Of a stretch of 64,000 nt of DNA, positions 37,102-57,468 are shown one piece after another (position 1 is the stretch's first letter; each line of letters begins with the position of its first letter). Location of the stretch: positions 1,933,883 to 1,997,882 of the forward strand of contig BCIO01000002.1 in NCBI GenBank assembly GCA_001599975.1, given 5' to 3'. This DNA comes from Cystobasidiopsis lactophilus (Eukaryota > Basidiomycota > Agaricostilbomycetes > Agaricostilbales > Chionosphaeraceae). The position numbers and the translations under genes are program-made. The notes beneath the pieces are model-generated. The model was given only the letters and a program-made list of their open reading frames with translations, did not search any database and was not told the origin of the DNA.

Positions 37102-37330
37102 ATTGCCCTTCAGGAAGTTGAAGTTGCAAGCGAGCTTTGGCAGTGGTGGCAATCACGACCGATTCACAATAGGGCCACAGCTGTATGATGGGCGAAGCAC
37201 CGAGGGCAGGCGCAAGAACTTGGATGGGTTGCAAGTCAGAACCAGATTTATAAGGTGCCTGGAGTGCTTCGTCGGGCGGCAAGCTGGACGTTGGAGGTGG
37301 ACCACCGATAATTCGACTGCCCGCCAAAAA

Positions 37331-38302
37331 ATGAAGTCGCTTCGGTGCACCTGCAGGCTGGTCGCCAAGCGCACATACAGCACTCGCCTGCCTCAGGACG
37401 TCAGCCACTTCCAGCCGCTGATTGACGCCTGGCCGACCAGCTCGCACGCTTTCGACATCGAATCCAAATTTGCGGGCAACAACAGCCCCTTCCGGCGTGG
37501 GCGAGTGACCATCTACAACGACCCGCCCATCTTCGAGGGTCGCAAGGGACCACCAGACCATGCCTTCCAGGACGTCGGGAGAGCGGAATCGGCCGCCTAC
37601 TCCATCGCCAAGGTCACCCAATTCACGCCGGCCGAAATTCGAGGCTTCTACCGCTTCGCCCTCTCTATCCACTCGGTCTCGACGATGCGGAGTACTGGAA
37701 AAGTCCCCAGCCAGTACGCCTTGGTTGTGGCCGGTAACGGGAACGGGCTGGTGGGCGTGGGCCAGGCCAAGCACGACAAATTGCCCAAGGCAATCGACAA
37801 AGCGTTCGTCCATGCAGTTCTCAACTTTGCGCCGGTGGAGAGGTTCGAGGACCGGACAATATGGGGGGACTTGCAGAGCAAGTTCGGTGCCACCGAAATC
37901 TCAATGTGGTCCAGGCCACCAGGTGCGTTTCTTTCGCTCGGGATTCTGGAAGGCTCATGGCTGATGGAGAGTTTTCAGGTTTTGGGTTGCGTACGTCACA
38001 TCTTATCCACCAGATCGCAAAGGCTGCCGGCATCCGTGACTTGAGCGCCAAAATTCGGGGCTCTCGCAATGCCATGAACACCGTCAAGCTTGCCGTCCAG
38101 ATGTTGCAGAGTCGGTCTAGACCAGTCGGTGAGCCTCCTCCTCTTCTTGTGCTGCGCCAGATCACTCAAAAAAGCGGGCCGGATGGCCACAGACTTTGGA
38201 GACGGCTTCCGGCACAAAGCCTCAAGGAAGGACAAGGGCGAGGGAATGAAGACGGCAACGGAGATCGCCATGGCGCGAGGGAGACGGGCCGTTCTGATCT
38301 AA
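37331..38302 (+). CDS. MRPS5: mitochondrial small-subunit ribosomal protein uS5m
   Basis: Exons 37331-37922, 37979-38128 and 38175-38302. The N-terminus MKSLRCTCRLVAKRTYSTR looks like a mitochondrial presequence. The S5 N-terminal domain gives VTQFTPAEIRGFYRFAL, and the S5 C-terminal domain has YALVVAGNGNGLVGVGQAKHD, a typical uS5 core, then LVGFGLR-like FGLRTSHLIHQIAKAAGI and RGSRNAMNTVKLAVQML. The C-terminal exon is basic (HKASRKDKGEG). The third intron border uses an acceptor preceded by A-rich sequence (AAAAAG), which is the only one that keeps frame. Confidence 0.88.
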
Positions 38303-38390
38303 GGTGCTTGGACGTGGTTCCGCGTACGAGGGGATGAGAGGGTCATGCTGCCGGCGACTTTTTGAACAGAGGTCTTGGCCTTTGACGGCG

Positions 38391-39871
38391 ATGCCCACCT
38401 GTCAGATTTGGGTGCTTGCCGCCCCGAGAGAATGCAAAGCCCTCAAGACTGCTTTGGAACAGGCCTCGCTCTACGACGTCGGCCAATCCATTGAGAAAAG
38501 TCCTGGTGGCCAAGTCGCTCTCCCGACAAATATACGCTTCGATGCTCCAGCGCTTCCTCAAAGATCGCTCAGCTTCTCGGAGCTCATCACTCTGCACTAT
38601 GACGCTTCCCTGCAAGATCTGACAGCAAGCCTTGGCGACTGCTCCATTCAGCTAAGAATTTGTCCGGCGAACCCAGGCTCGAGCATGCGCGCCACTCTCA
38701 GCTCGCCTCTTCGCAAGACCCTCCAGATGTTCGCTGAAGTGCTGCCTACGGAAATTTTGGAGCTCCCTCGCTACGAAACCTACGCGGATTTCGTCCTCTT
38801 TCAACAAGATGCATTCACATCGCCACCATGGCTCCGCTTCCTGGACCTCAGCCCTGATTTCTTTCAAGAGTTGAGCAAGAGCTTCGGAAAAGGACACCTG
38901 GCGGTCAAGGTTCCAATCCCGCGAGGCGACATTATGAGGAAGCCGCGGCTGCGCTCTGTCTGGGGCGCCTTCGAAGAGCCGGAGCTGTTTTGGACCAAGG
39001 ACACGATTAGAATGAAGAGTTGTTCTGGCAAGCCACAAGACGTCAGCTATGTGTGGACTCCAAGTCACGTAAGTTCCGCCCACGATTCCTTCTAGTCGGT
39101 TGCCACTGACACCCGTAATTGAACAGACCATGTACTCGCACGGCAACTTGTCGGAAAAGGTGAATTGTGAATCTCTTAGTTCCGAAGTAGGTTGATTGAA
39201 CTTGCGGGCGCCCAGCTCCGAATTGCAGCTCTGCCCGACGTGGAAGGCAAAGTGGTCGTCGATTTGTATGGCGGTAAGGTTTTGCATTTGAGAAGGCTCT
39301 TCACTCTCTCATAAGTTTCAAGGCATTGGCTATTTCGTTTTCCCTTATTGCTTAGCTGGAGCCAAGCGGGTATATGCTTGCGAGATCAACCCTTTCTCGT
39401 ACGTTGACCGATACTGTGTACAGCCTCCCGCTGAACAGAGATCACAGAGTCGAAGGGATGCGCCGTGGGGCCGAAGCCAACCGCATCCATCTTCAGCTGG
39501 CACCTTCCGCCCAACCTTGTTCATCGCCGGCTGCTAGAGTCGTGTTGTGCCCGTTGCCCAACGCCGAATGCTTGCCTCTATTCGCAGGAAAAGCGGACAT
39601 TGTCAATATGGGGCTGCTCCCGGATGCGTATCTTGGACTGCCAATTGCAGTGGCCGCACTGCAGGAGCAGGGTGGCGTAATCAGGTTGCATGAGGAGGTT
39701 GCAGTGAAGGCCGGCTCAGCGCAGCAAGATAGGGAGGAGTGGGCAGCAGAATCGGCAGTGAAGGTTCAGGCACTAGCAATCGGCAAGAGGTGCAAGGTTA
39801 CATCGATTTCCAAGATTAAGACACTGGGTAAAGAGCTAGAACACCTCGTTGTCGACATCGCGGTCATGTAA
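38391..39871 (+). CDS. TYW2: tRNA wybutosine-synthesising protein 2 (Trm12)
   Basis: TYW2 transfers the aminocarboxypropyl group of S-adenosylmethionine to the imidazopurine base at position 37 of tRNA-Phe. The N-terminal half is family-variable; then come PRGDIMRKPRLRSVWG, WTPSHTMYSHGNLSEKLRIA, and the Rossmann motif VVVDLYGGIGYFVFPYCLAGA followed by VYACEINPFSVEGMRRGAEAN. The C-terminal DIVNMGLLPDAYLGLPIA carries the NMGLLP loop typical of the family. Five exons; the SAM-binding DLYGGIG is split by an intron at about 39273-39323. Start 38391 (MPTCQIWVLAAPRE) is favoured; an upstream in-frame GTG-rich stretch is not. The stop is 15 bp from the TOR2 stop. Confidence 0.9.
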
Positions 39872-39886
39872 TTCGACACTGAACTT

Positions 39887-48521
<8,635 letters not shown>

Positions 48522-48797
48522 GGCGCGCGCCCAAGGCTGGCGAACCCGACGAATGGCCGAGCAAGATCATCATAGTCAAGCTGAGGAGGGGACACGGTGG
48601 CAAAAGAAGAGAAGGAGCGAGAAGCACCGTCAGTGGCGAGCCGCGCTCGGCAGCAGCAGCAGCAAATATGCATTATTCCCTAGGTAATAGAATACTTTTC
48701 ATCTAGGAAGCCAGTGTCCGTGATAGATACAAATACAAAGAGAGCCCGGCTTTAAAGTGAGTCGGACGTCAAGGGGTGCTGTTAGAAGGCATGCTGT
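48522..48797. other. TOR2 5' / methyltransferase 3' spacer
   Basis: This 276-bp stretch holds the TOR2 promoter and the 3' end of the neighbouring methyltransferase gene. It has a short GCAG repeat (48650-48665), and no other feature was seen. Confidence 0.35.
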
Positions 48798-50298
48798 TCA
48801 GCAACTGCCCAGCATTTGGCGAAAGGGGGCTCCACGAACCTTGCAGCGGACGTTGATGAACGAGTATTCGATAACGTCGGGCGCTTGCCTGCGGAACAAC
48901 GGAGGTCAGCGACGGAGCACTGGAACAACAACAGGAACTTGCCTGTAATCCGCGGCCGGGAAGTTCAGTTCTCTTGAAAAAGCTCTAAGACCAGCTCGCT
49001 CGAGTCGTTGGAACCTTTGGTGGCAAAGAGATCAGCGAGAGTGGGCTACAGGACAAGGGCACAAAGCTTACCAGTGGAACCAATGGGCAAATGCCTATAG
49101 TGTCAAGTCAGCACGATGCCTAAGCAAAAGTTGCGAGAGCAACCAAGCTCACCTGGGGGCCGTGGTCGGCAACGTGGACCTCGATCATGAGCTGTGCGAA
49201 AGGCAGAACTTGGCCCTCCCACGCGGTGAGGATGTTGTCCATCACTTCGAACTCGGCGCCTTCAATGTCGACTTTGAACAGATCGATGAAAGTGTGCCCA
49301 TTGGTCTTCATGAGCCAGTCCAAGGTGTGCGTCTCCGGCTCTCCGTCAGCGGTGGCGTTGGCATCGTATCCACCAATCCGGTACGGCTTGAAATGGACTG
49401 CGAGGGGTCATTCAGCATCAGGCCTCGGGACGAAGGCGAATGGAGGAATTGACGGACTTCGTTCCATCAAGCCGGGATTGTGGACGACTTGTGAAGCCCT
49501 GCGCATGAAGTGCGTGAGCCTGCTTTCCAGATTCGCTCTCCATCGTCACTTACATGGATTCGACACTGTAGTCATACGCCCAAACTTGTGCAGTTGTGGC
49601 CTTGCCCAAAAAGTCTCTTTCGAAACTGTTTTGGGGACCAACACCTGTCGGAAGAGATTCAAAAGCTGCCAGAGGCGTTGCGCACAGAAGCGAAACATAC
49701 CGAAGGAATAGACGACAGCATTCTCGATAGTGGCCAAGCGGTCAAAGCCACAGATCCACTTTCCGCCTTCGCCCATGTCGCCGATGCGGGATACGAGATG
49801 GGGGCAAGCGGAGGTTGGGTTGATGGCATCCCAAAGCTTGATTGCATACACACATGAGCTTGAGTGGCCTTGGCCACAGGGACAGGAAATTGCGACAACG
49901 CACAGTGAACTGGGAGTTGCCGTTTTGGTCTGCGTGTGCGATTTGAGCTTTTCGCCCATGCAAGAACCAGACAGTGCTCAATCACCTTCTGGGAAAGCTC
50001 CGAGGCTGTTCGATTCCCCAAATCGTTGGAAGAACGCTTGGCGCTGGACGAGCTCCTCCTCGTAAATAGCCTCGGCATCCTTGAGCCGCTGCTCTGTGGT
50101 CGTGTAGGTGTGGAAGCTCTTAGGCAGTCGCTGAAGAAGAGAAGCAGAGACGTCATGCGGCGACGCTGCAAAGTATAGAAGGCTGAGGAGCGCTAATGAG
50201 GAGCCAACGATGGGGGCCCATTTGCGGTAGGCGCCCTGCTTAGCGGACTGCCATGCAGGAGGCCTTTGGGTCTCGAGGTCTGGTGAGGTGAGCTTCAT
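48798..50298 (-). CDS. Methyltransf_22 family protein, type II membrane (copy A)
   Basis: Family PF13383 proteins are putative methyltransferases of unknown substrate; many are single-pass Golgi-type proteins. The start MKLTSPDLETQRPPAW at 50298 is followed by a membrane segment (WAPIVGSSLALLSLLYFAA). Blocks: LKDAEAIYEEELVQRQAFF, KLWDAINPTSACPHLVSRIGDMGEGGKWICG (SAM-binding-like glycine motif), AVVYSFG, then NGHTFIDLFKVDIEGAEFEV and LPFAQLMIEVH. The last exon gives PDVIEYSFINVRC and ends at 48798. About seven exons. It resembles the plus-strand copy at 53742-54954 block by block, though identity is only moderate; both flank the DUF1996 gene. Confidence 0.78.
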
Positions 50299-51317
50299 TC
50301 TGGGTTGGCTTTCTTGACGCGCTCCGGGGTTTGGCTCCAGCAAGGGTATGAGAGGGAGGGGAAAGCGCAAGACAGGGCCGTGGGCGAGAAGGCTTGGCTT
50401 CCACTGATTTCGGTGAAGTGGGAACAAGGAGCGATAGCGACGCGAACCAGCTTTGTACAGGCGTCTGTTGTTACTTAGCTGGAATGCGAGATGGGCAAAG
50501 AATGCGAGGCGGCCTTGACATCTTGTTTTGCTGACCTGAGCGCCGTTAGGCCTGTTTAGGCTTCTCCTGGAGGCGGGTCTCAACTGGAATGCCAGCGTCG
50601 ATCTCTTGCTTCAGGGTCGCGCCTGGAAGCGCGTTCGAGACATATTTCCCCTCCAAGGAGAGCGTTCAGGTCCGAGTGGAGGCGTGGAGTAAGCATGGGC
50701 AACACCAGCTAAGGGCTGTAATATGACGCAGAAACACCAGCAGGCTGTGTCGCACCAGATGGCGAAGCTGCAGTTCGACGCGCCAGTGTAGCTAATTTAG
50801 ACGTTGGGCAGTTCCTTTCGCTTGTCAGCTACACGCACGCACGCACACGCCCAATTCTGGGTCTTTCACGAGGCGCCAGCAGAGCCTTGTGCCGGAAGCC
50901 GTTCATGTGGATGCGAAGAGAGAGCCGCGTCCCATTTCGACGGGCATTTCGCTCTCGACCCTCTGACGGCCGTCTTCATTTCCGAGCATTTCGCAAATGG
51001 CCTCGCTTCGATGCTGCTGCTTCTGTGTCAGATACTTGTCGCGACTCTAAACGATAGCTTCTTGCGGACGCCGGTGGCTCCTGCATACTCGGTGGCTCTG
51101 CTGAAACCATTTCCGGAAAGACCGAAGTTCCTCTGATGAAGCTCAGACGTGATGTCGCAACGCTGCAGATTCTACCCGTGGACACGTTTGCGATGGCTGA
51201 CGAAAAGTATCTGGTCTCCGTCCGTGGCTGACGACTTCTAACGAGGACGGCTTTTGATTCCTTTTCCTCCGTCTCCGTGCTTGTCCATCCTCCCTACCTG
51301 CCTGCACTATTGGCAAT
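50299..51317. promoter_or_regulatory. divergent promoter region, methyltransferase copy A / DUF1996
   Basis: About 1 kb between two divergent start codons. A plus-strand frame at 50804-51136 has odd composition and matches nothing I know. A CGCACG-type short repeat lies near 50830-50850. No gene is supported here. Confidence 0.4.
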
Positions 51318-53340
51318 ATGCTCTTGTTCGCCTTGGTTATCCTGGCGATAGCCTCCCGCAGTGCTTTGGCGGGGTCTGGGGTGGTGAGTCTTCAGCAACT
51401 CCCCCCGTTCATCTCAACCATCCTTCTCTTTACTATTTCTCTCTTGTTCAGTGGCAAAACACCCAGTGCGGGACGTTATTATTAGACAGAATAGACCCAA
51501 TCCTCAGCTTTGGCAAGCCCTCTCAACACGAGCATGTCCTGTTCGGTGGCGGCAATGCGGCGGCCGTAAGCTTTCGGTTCTCTTCCCCCCAACGTTTTTC
51601 AATCCTTTTGGCTCGCAGGACTCTAACTACACCAAGCTACTGGCAAGCAAATGCAACACTTGTGGCATCGCAGAGGACAACTCACTCTGGTGGATGCCAA
51701 GCGTGTACTTCTGGAGGAAGGACGGGTCCTACGCCCCTCTGGCGCAGAGTGGTAGCATCGCGGTGTACTATAAGCTGTTCATGTCGGTGATTTAGTCTCA
51801 CCAGCCGAGAGTTTGTCTGATTTCATTGGGTATCTTCAGGCCAGGCAACGACATATTGCGGTCGCAACTCAAGGCGTTCCCCCCTGGGTTTCAGGCATGC
51901 TTCTCTCTCAGAGATGCTTATATTTTGCTCATGTGGACAGTTCTCACAGACAATCACCGGCAGCTCCACATTGCGAACCTGTGGCGCTCAGAACGAGTGC
52001 GCTTGAACGCTCAGATGCGCTTCAATGAATTGCCTGACCTGAGACGCCCACCAGGCAAAAGGATGGCGGCCATTTCTTCAAATGCGATGGTCAAGGTACC
52101 TACTTGAGCTTCCCGGTTGGTATCAAATGCAAGACAATCACAATGGCATTCAACATCCCTTGGTACTTCCTTTGCCTTCTCCCTCCGTTTCCTTCCTGAA
52201 CAATCTGCTTGTAGGTGCTCGAATGGGCAGCCTGACAGCGACGACCACCAATCGGTGGGCTTCTCGTCTGGGTCATGATTAGCCTCCACTTAACCAAACC
52301 ACCCAGCACCTCGTCTATCCGGACAAATACCTAAGGTGAGTCCGTCCGGCTTTTTTTGTTACTTTAGCTCAAGAGCAAGCGCAGCAACAACGACTTCACC
52401 TGCCCGGACTCCCACCCTTACTATCTGCCGTGAGCGGATCTCGCCCCTCGTCTGCACAGTAATAATGAAGTGGCATCAGTGTTCCTTTCATTGAGTGAGG
52501 CTGCTGTAAGAACAGCAAGGCAGCCGCTGACTTCGCTACAGGCACGATTTTGATGCATCGATGTATCAAGACATGTACGAGGAGGCAATGTATCCAGAGC
52601 AGCCGTTTGTTTTGGCTCAGGGAGACGTAAGACTATGTGACTCCTAGCTGTATTCGAGATCTGATCTGACCCTCTTACAGCCCACTGGATGCGGGAAGCA
52701 CTTGGATTACATCCCAGCGTAGGTTTTGGTCTCACTCTTATGAACATCGCTTATTCTTCGTTGGTAGATGGACGCCGGGCAAAGTGCAAGCCTCTTCGAA
52801 GCTTTCGAGATCCCGCAAACCTGAATCTCACACAGGGAATACGTGATGGCGAATTACCAACTCGGGCAAGCCAGCCCGGTCAGCTTGGGGTGGCTGACCG
52901 GCAACACTCCTCACTGCGAGATGCTCCAGCCGACTGTGGGAGATAACGAGGGAGTGCCGGGTACGGGCTGGATCACAGCCCTGCCCGGCAACCTTCAGGC
53001 CAGTGGCGCTCCAGTTGGCGTTGCCCAGAACCCCAATGCGCCCGCGGCTGCCGCGCCTTCGGCATCCTCCTCTTCGTCCGCACAGACCGGTCAAGCGCAA
53101 CCCACTACGGGCAACACCCCTGGCGGCAATCAAGCCAATGCCTCTGTTCCACTTCCTACCAAGTCGGCCACCTCGAAGCCGACTTTCAGCACAGATCAAG
53201 CCCACACCACGACGGTTGTGGAGATCTCCCGTGGACGTGGGTGTACAGTGTTGGCGGGATCCAAGACTGCTATTCATGCCACTCGCCGGACAGATTCCCA
53301 CAGAAAGCACCATCGCCACCGCAAGGCCGGCCTCTTCTAG
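51318..53340 (+). CDS. secreted DUF1996 protein with Ser/Thr-rich tail
   Basis: DUF1996 proteins are secreted fungal proteins, often joined to WSC domains and linked to cell walls; activity unknown. The first exon is a signal peptide (MLLFALVILAIASRSALAG). The DUF1996 domain follows over about eight exons: DRIDPILSFGKPSQHEHVLFGGG, CNTCGIAEDNSLWWMPSVYFW, GSIAVYYK, FPPGFQ, GIKCKTITMAFNIP, DDHQSVGFSSG, HLVYPDKYL, DFTCPDSHPYYLP and DPTGCGKHLDY. The long last exon ends the domain and adds a Ser/Thr/Ala/Pro tail with a basic His/Arg/Lys end (RRTDSHRKHHRHRK), with no GPI signal seen. It lies between two Methyltransf_22 genes. Confidence 0.82.
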
Positions 53341-53741
53341 TTTCTCACTTTTAGTCAAAGGTGCGCTCCTCAGCTGGCTTCTTCTCTGTCAAATCCTGAT
53401 CGAATCTATCACAGCCCAGGCTTGAAGCCATTCCCTTTCTCCTTCCCACTCTGCTGTAGTCCAGTGACTTGCGCTCCTTTCGTCTTACCTAGCTGCTCGA
53501 AGCAAGCCTCCTTCTTTGAAACTTTGCAATCCGATTCGTGCAGCTTTGTGCACGGCACCCCATCAATAGCATATGTCCCATAAGGCCGAAGGCGGTGGCG
53601 AACCGGCGAACTGTCGCCTCAAGTCGCCGTGGAAGTTCAACACAAACTTTCTTGTGCCTTGGCGACCGAACTGGCCCTCTTCACCATCCAACCACACCCT
53701 GCAGTCCATGCAGCACTACTAGGATCGAAGGACAACTGCGA
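53341..53741. promoter_or_regulatory. DUF1996 / methyltransferase copy B spacer
   Basis: This 400-bp stretch is CT-rich in its first half and lies upstream of a plus-strand gene. An open frame runs through 53538-53741 into the methyltransferase without an earlier in-frame ATG. No separate gene is supported. Confidence 0.35.
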
Positions 53742-54954
53742 ATGGTTGCCTTGATGGAGCCCTCTTCGACCAAACGCACATCGACAGTTCTATTGCTCGC
53801 CCTGGTCTGCTTCGGCGCCCTGTCCTTCCACTTATTCGATGGCAAGAGTTTGCTCACCGCCCCTCTTCGGAAAGGCTACTACAGCTCGACAGAAGATCGG
53901 GTTGTCCATGGCGAAGAAATCTATCAGCAGTCGATCAAAAAGCGGCAACTGCTCTTCAAGAAACTTGGGCCGCCCAGCGGACTCTCGCCCTTCCCGGACG
54001 TCTCTCACGACCCTCTGCACCGCTTGTACCAGCTTTGGGACTTCCTGGTTCCAGCATTCCCTTGCCCGTTAAACGTTGAAAGAGTTGGGACGGCCGGGGA
54101 TGGTGGAAAGTTTGTGTGCGGCGCCGTGCGTGTATCTGGCCCAGCAGCCGTTCAGAAGCATCTGACGCTCTAGAGGCTCTTGTTGGCGATTCAGGAGCGC
54201 CTTGTCAACATCCCTCAATGTGTGATCTACAGCTTTGGAGTGGAACAGCAAAGCTCGTTCGAGGCCGAACTTCTCCAGCGCTCGCCAAGCTGCCGAGTTT
54301 TCGCTTTCGACTACAGCGTCCGGATGATTGGGCCAGAGGTACACGATGACCCTGAGCTCAACCGCCGCGCTCGCTTTCGCCCTTACCGGCTGGACACCGT
54401 CGACCTGGCCGAAAGCCCTTCGAACCCAGAAACTCACACGCTGTCCCACATCATGAGGGAGAACGGCCACACTTTCATTGACCTCCTCAAAATCGACGTG
54501 GAGGGCGCCGAGTTTGATTTGTTGAAGCATTTCGTCCGCAAGGCCAAAGGGGAACCCCTTCCCTTTGGACAGGTCCGTGCAGCCTTATTCTACTACCAAT
54601 GCGAGGGTTTAATGCTTCTTGGACCTACAGCTCCAATTGGAGATTCATGGCCAGGGACATTCGTTTGAAGACTGGTATTCCTGGTGGTGAGGGCCCCTTC
54701 TCCTACTCCTTTCTGCTGCCAGTGAAATTCTGAGCTCTTAAAACAGGGAGTTGTTGGAGGAGGCAGGCTTGAGGCCATTCCATTGCGAGCTCAACTACCA
54801 AGACGCGAAAACGCGCGGCTCCCCTGAAGTCATTGAAGTGAACTCTCCTTTTTCGCTGCAGAAGAAAGTACGGTTACTAAGTACAGCATCACAGTATTCG
54901 TTCTTGAACATCCGTGCCAAGACCCCGTTCACCAGCGACGCCATTTTCCCGTAG
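53742..54954 (+). CDS. Methyltransf_22 family protein, type II membrane (copy B)
   Basis: Start ATG at 53742 (MVALMEPSSTKRT), or at 53754 (MEPSS), then a membrane segment (TVLLLALVCFGALSFHLF). A luminal helix VHGEEIYQQSIKKRQLLFKK parallels copy A. Then VERVGTAGDGGKFVCG (glycine motif), CVIYSFGVEQQSSFEAELL, VFAFDYSVRMIGPE, ENGHTFIDLLKIDVEGAEFDLL, LPFGQLQLEIHG across a splice, LLEEAGLRPFHCELNY and a C-terminal YSFLNIR. Four exons with introns at about 54126-54173, 54570-54627 and 54686-54746. The acidic IDVEGAEF motif is intact, so it should bind its cofactor if the family is a true methyltransferase. Homologues usually sit in Golgi-like compartments; the target is unknown. Confidence 0.82.
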
Positions 54955-55087
54955 CTTTGTCTCCTCTCCGGCCAGAGGCGCTTCGGAGTGGCCCTCATAG
55001 TGCCGGCAGCATCATCACTTGTACAAACAGATCATTCTCTCGGGCCTCGGGGCGTAGACCATTGTATTTCCTTGGGCCGAGCAAAGC

Positions 55088-56276
55088 ATGACCAGCAGTG
55101 GCGAATTTGCCCGCCTGGCTGCCAGATACCGCAAGACTCCTTCGCTGCAAACGGCGGCGCACGCAGTCATGAGCAGCGTACCAAACTACTATGAGCTGCT
55201 GGGCGTCTCAAGCGAAGCTACGGCGCAGGAAATCCGCACTGCATACCGCCAAAAATCGCTGAAGGTGCATCCAGGTGAGGCCAAAGCCCTCTCCTATGGG
55301 CGAGCCGCTCTCTAATCCACTCCTCTCAACAGACAGAAATCCCAGCCCAGAAGCTGCCACCCTGTTCAATGCGCTTTTCGAAGCGTACGAGTTCCTGAAG
55401 GATCCGGCGAACAAGGCAAAATTCGATGCAGAAGTGGCCGCCAAAGCCGCCAGAGCGGAGAGGTTCGCCGGTCTGGACAGCAAACGGAAAGCGCAGATGG
55501 CGGACTTGAACGAGAGGGAGGAGTCTTTCAAGAGGACCAAGGAGGATGAGGCGGCAAAGGCCAAGCAGAAAGAGGTGGACATCGAACGGCTCCGCGCGGA
55601 AGGTCAGCGTTTGCGAAGAGAGAAGGATGCTTCCGAGCAATCGCGGCGAGAGTCTGCCTTGTCAAACCCACCACCAGGGGCGCCAGGGCCTGCCAGCGGC
55701 GTTCAACCACTGGACCCGCTCGACATGACTTTGCGTCTCAAGTGGCCGAGGGCCTCGCTGCCACAACTGGACGCCGAGGAAGGCTTGCGCGCTTGGCTTT
55801 CAGAGCTAGTGTTACCAGAACACGTCGACTCAGTTGTGCTTTCAAGCAAGCACAAGGCCAACCCAAAGGCTAAATCCGCATCTGCCGTCGTCTCGTTCAA
55901 AACCCTCTCCGCCACTATCAAGGTGGTTCAAGCTGCACAGTCCGGTCGCTTGCCAAGCGGCTTCGAGGCCAAGTGGGCAAGCGGCCAAGTGCCCCAACTC
56001 GCCAAAGCCACCATGGGTTTTATGGACGATGCGGACAGCCGTCCTGCAACTCCCAAAGTGGGTCCTTCAAGCCTTATTTTGTCTGTGTGGTGTCGGTCTG
56101 ATTAGTTTGTTGCATTGCGACAGCCAACCCAGTCTTCCACCTCCTTGCCGCCGCTGGCGTTCGCAGCCCCGCGGCAACTCGACGAAGCCGATATTCTAGC
56201 GAAAATGCGAGCAAGGCAAGAGGAGCGCGCCAAGCTCGAGGCCGAGATTCGTCAAAGGGAGGCGGAAGAAGACTGA
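55088..56276 (+). CDS. DNAJC17/Cwf23-like J-domain protein
   Basis: DNAJC17/Cwf23 proteins associate with the spliceosome and affect intron turnover and pre-mRNA splicing. Residues about 28-100 form the J domain: NYYELLGVSSEATAQEIRTAYRQKSLKVHP, with the HPD triad completed across an intron at 55275-55332 (HP|DRNPSPEAATLFNALFEAYEFLKD). A long charged coiled coil follows (FKRTKEDEAAKAKQKEVDIERLRAEG), then an RRM-like region (SAVVSFKTLSATIKVVQA). A short last exon gives LDEADILAKMRARQEERAK and ends QREAEED. The first ATG is at 55088; an in-frame ATG at 55169 (MSSVPNYYELL) lies closer to the J domain and could be the real start. Confidence 0.83.
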
Positions 56277-56496
56277 GAGGTTGTGAGCTGACCCGCTCCC
56301 GTCGCCCTTGTCGTAACTAACGAAAGCGCAGTCCCTCATGCCTTCTACGGCGAACTTGTAAAGAAAACACCTTCCACGAGGTGCGAACCACGACTGGCAA
56401 TTATCACTGCCTGCTTCGGGGCTTTGTGCGTGCGGTGTCTGTTTACTTTGGTGCGCGAAGGCTCGCCCTTCTTGTCGAACCACCGCGACCCAGGCC

Positions 56497-57406
56497 ATGG
56501 CTGGACCGGCATCTTCTCCGCCTGACCCGGCTTCACCTCCCGGAGCGGCAGTGGGAGGTTCATCCGCGTCAAGTTGGACAACAGATCTCAGGAATTGGCG
56601 GCAGAGACCTGAGTTGAGCGCGCCCGAACGACAACATTTGAGGGAAAGGTACGCGCTCCTACAATTGTTACGAAACCCACGTTTCCCGGGCTCAGAGCTG
56701 GAGGGCTTCCCAGGTTTATGGAGGACTCGCAGAAGCGCGCAGTCAAAACGCTGCCCAGCCTCGACCACTTCCAGTCGTCCTTGGTCACAGTCTCTACCTT
56801 TGCTGGCGGCTTCACCCTCAACTCCGTCATATCGCTGTCAGACAACATCCCCAACCGCCACCTCGTTTCATGTTACCTGTGAGTCCTTCCCCGAACCGAG
56901 GAGAGTCAAATGCTGACCCAATCTTTCGAAAGTGCTGTGGCCTTCCTGCTATTCTCCATCTGCCTGTTCCTCTCCATCTACGCTGGCATGATCACTCAAG
57001 CGGAGGGCTTTGGGACTGCCGTCCAGCTCTGGACGGGCAGGAATGTTGGGGCCGATAAGCTGACCTTTGACCGGGTGGCGGTCGCGAAGTGAGCGCTCTC
57101 GCTAGGCGCAGGGGAATAAGCTAAGCATCTCTCGACAGCGCCCTCCTGCTCATCAGCGGCTGGCTGGCTCTGGCTGGCTTCTTCTGCCTCGGCCTCGTCA
57201 TCTTGCACATCCACTTGCCCACCTATGGTATTGCGGCTATCACCTTGACGGGAGTCATCATGATCGTCTTCACAACCGTTGGGGCGCTGGGATATGCTAT
57301 TCGAGTGTACGGGCTCACGAGAGGACCTGCATTCGACGTGGCGACTCAGGCAGAGCGGGCTCAAGAGCCGGCGATAGGTCGCACTTTGTCCAGTCCGGTC
57401 TCGTAG
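56497..57406 (+). CDS. small multi-span membrane protein, family unknown
   Basis: Exon 1 (56497-56648) encodes a Pro/Ser-rich N-terminus ending HLRER. It splices to FMEDSQKRAVKTLPSLDHF and then a first membrane segment (VSTFAGGFTLNSVISL). Later exons give FLLFSICLFLSIYAGMITQ, LLLISGWLALAGFFCLGLVIL and TLTGVIMIVFTTVGALGYAI, so four membrane helices in all, followed by a short hydrophilic tail. It resembles an uncharacterised fungal membrane-protein type with the TISTFAGG start. Frame and GT-AG borders hold through four exons. No function can be assigned. Confidence 0.6.
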
Positions 57407-57468
57407 AGGAAGCTTTCAAAGCAAAAAAGCTATCCATAGAGAATGCACTTTGAACAATTTGCTCTGCC

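Noticed and set aside
50804-51136. 110-codon plus-strand frame in the divergent promoter
   Set aside because: Low-complexity start, no family match, no splice context; treated as non-coding.
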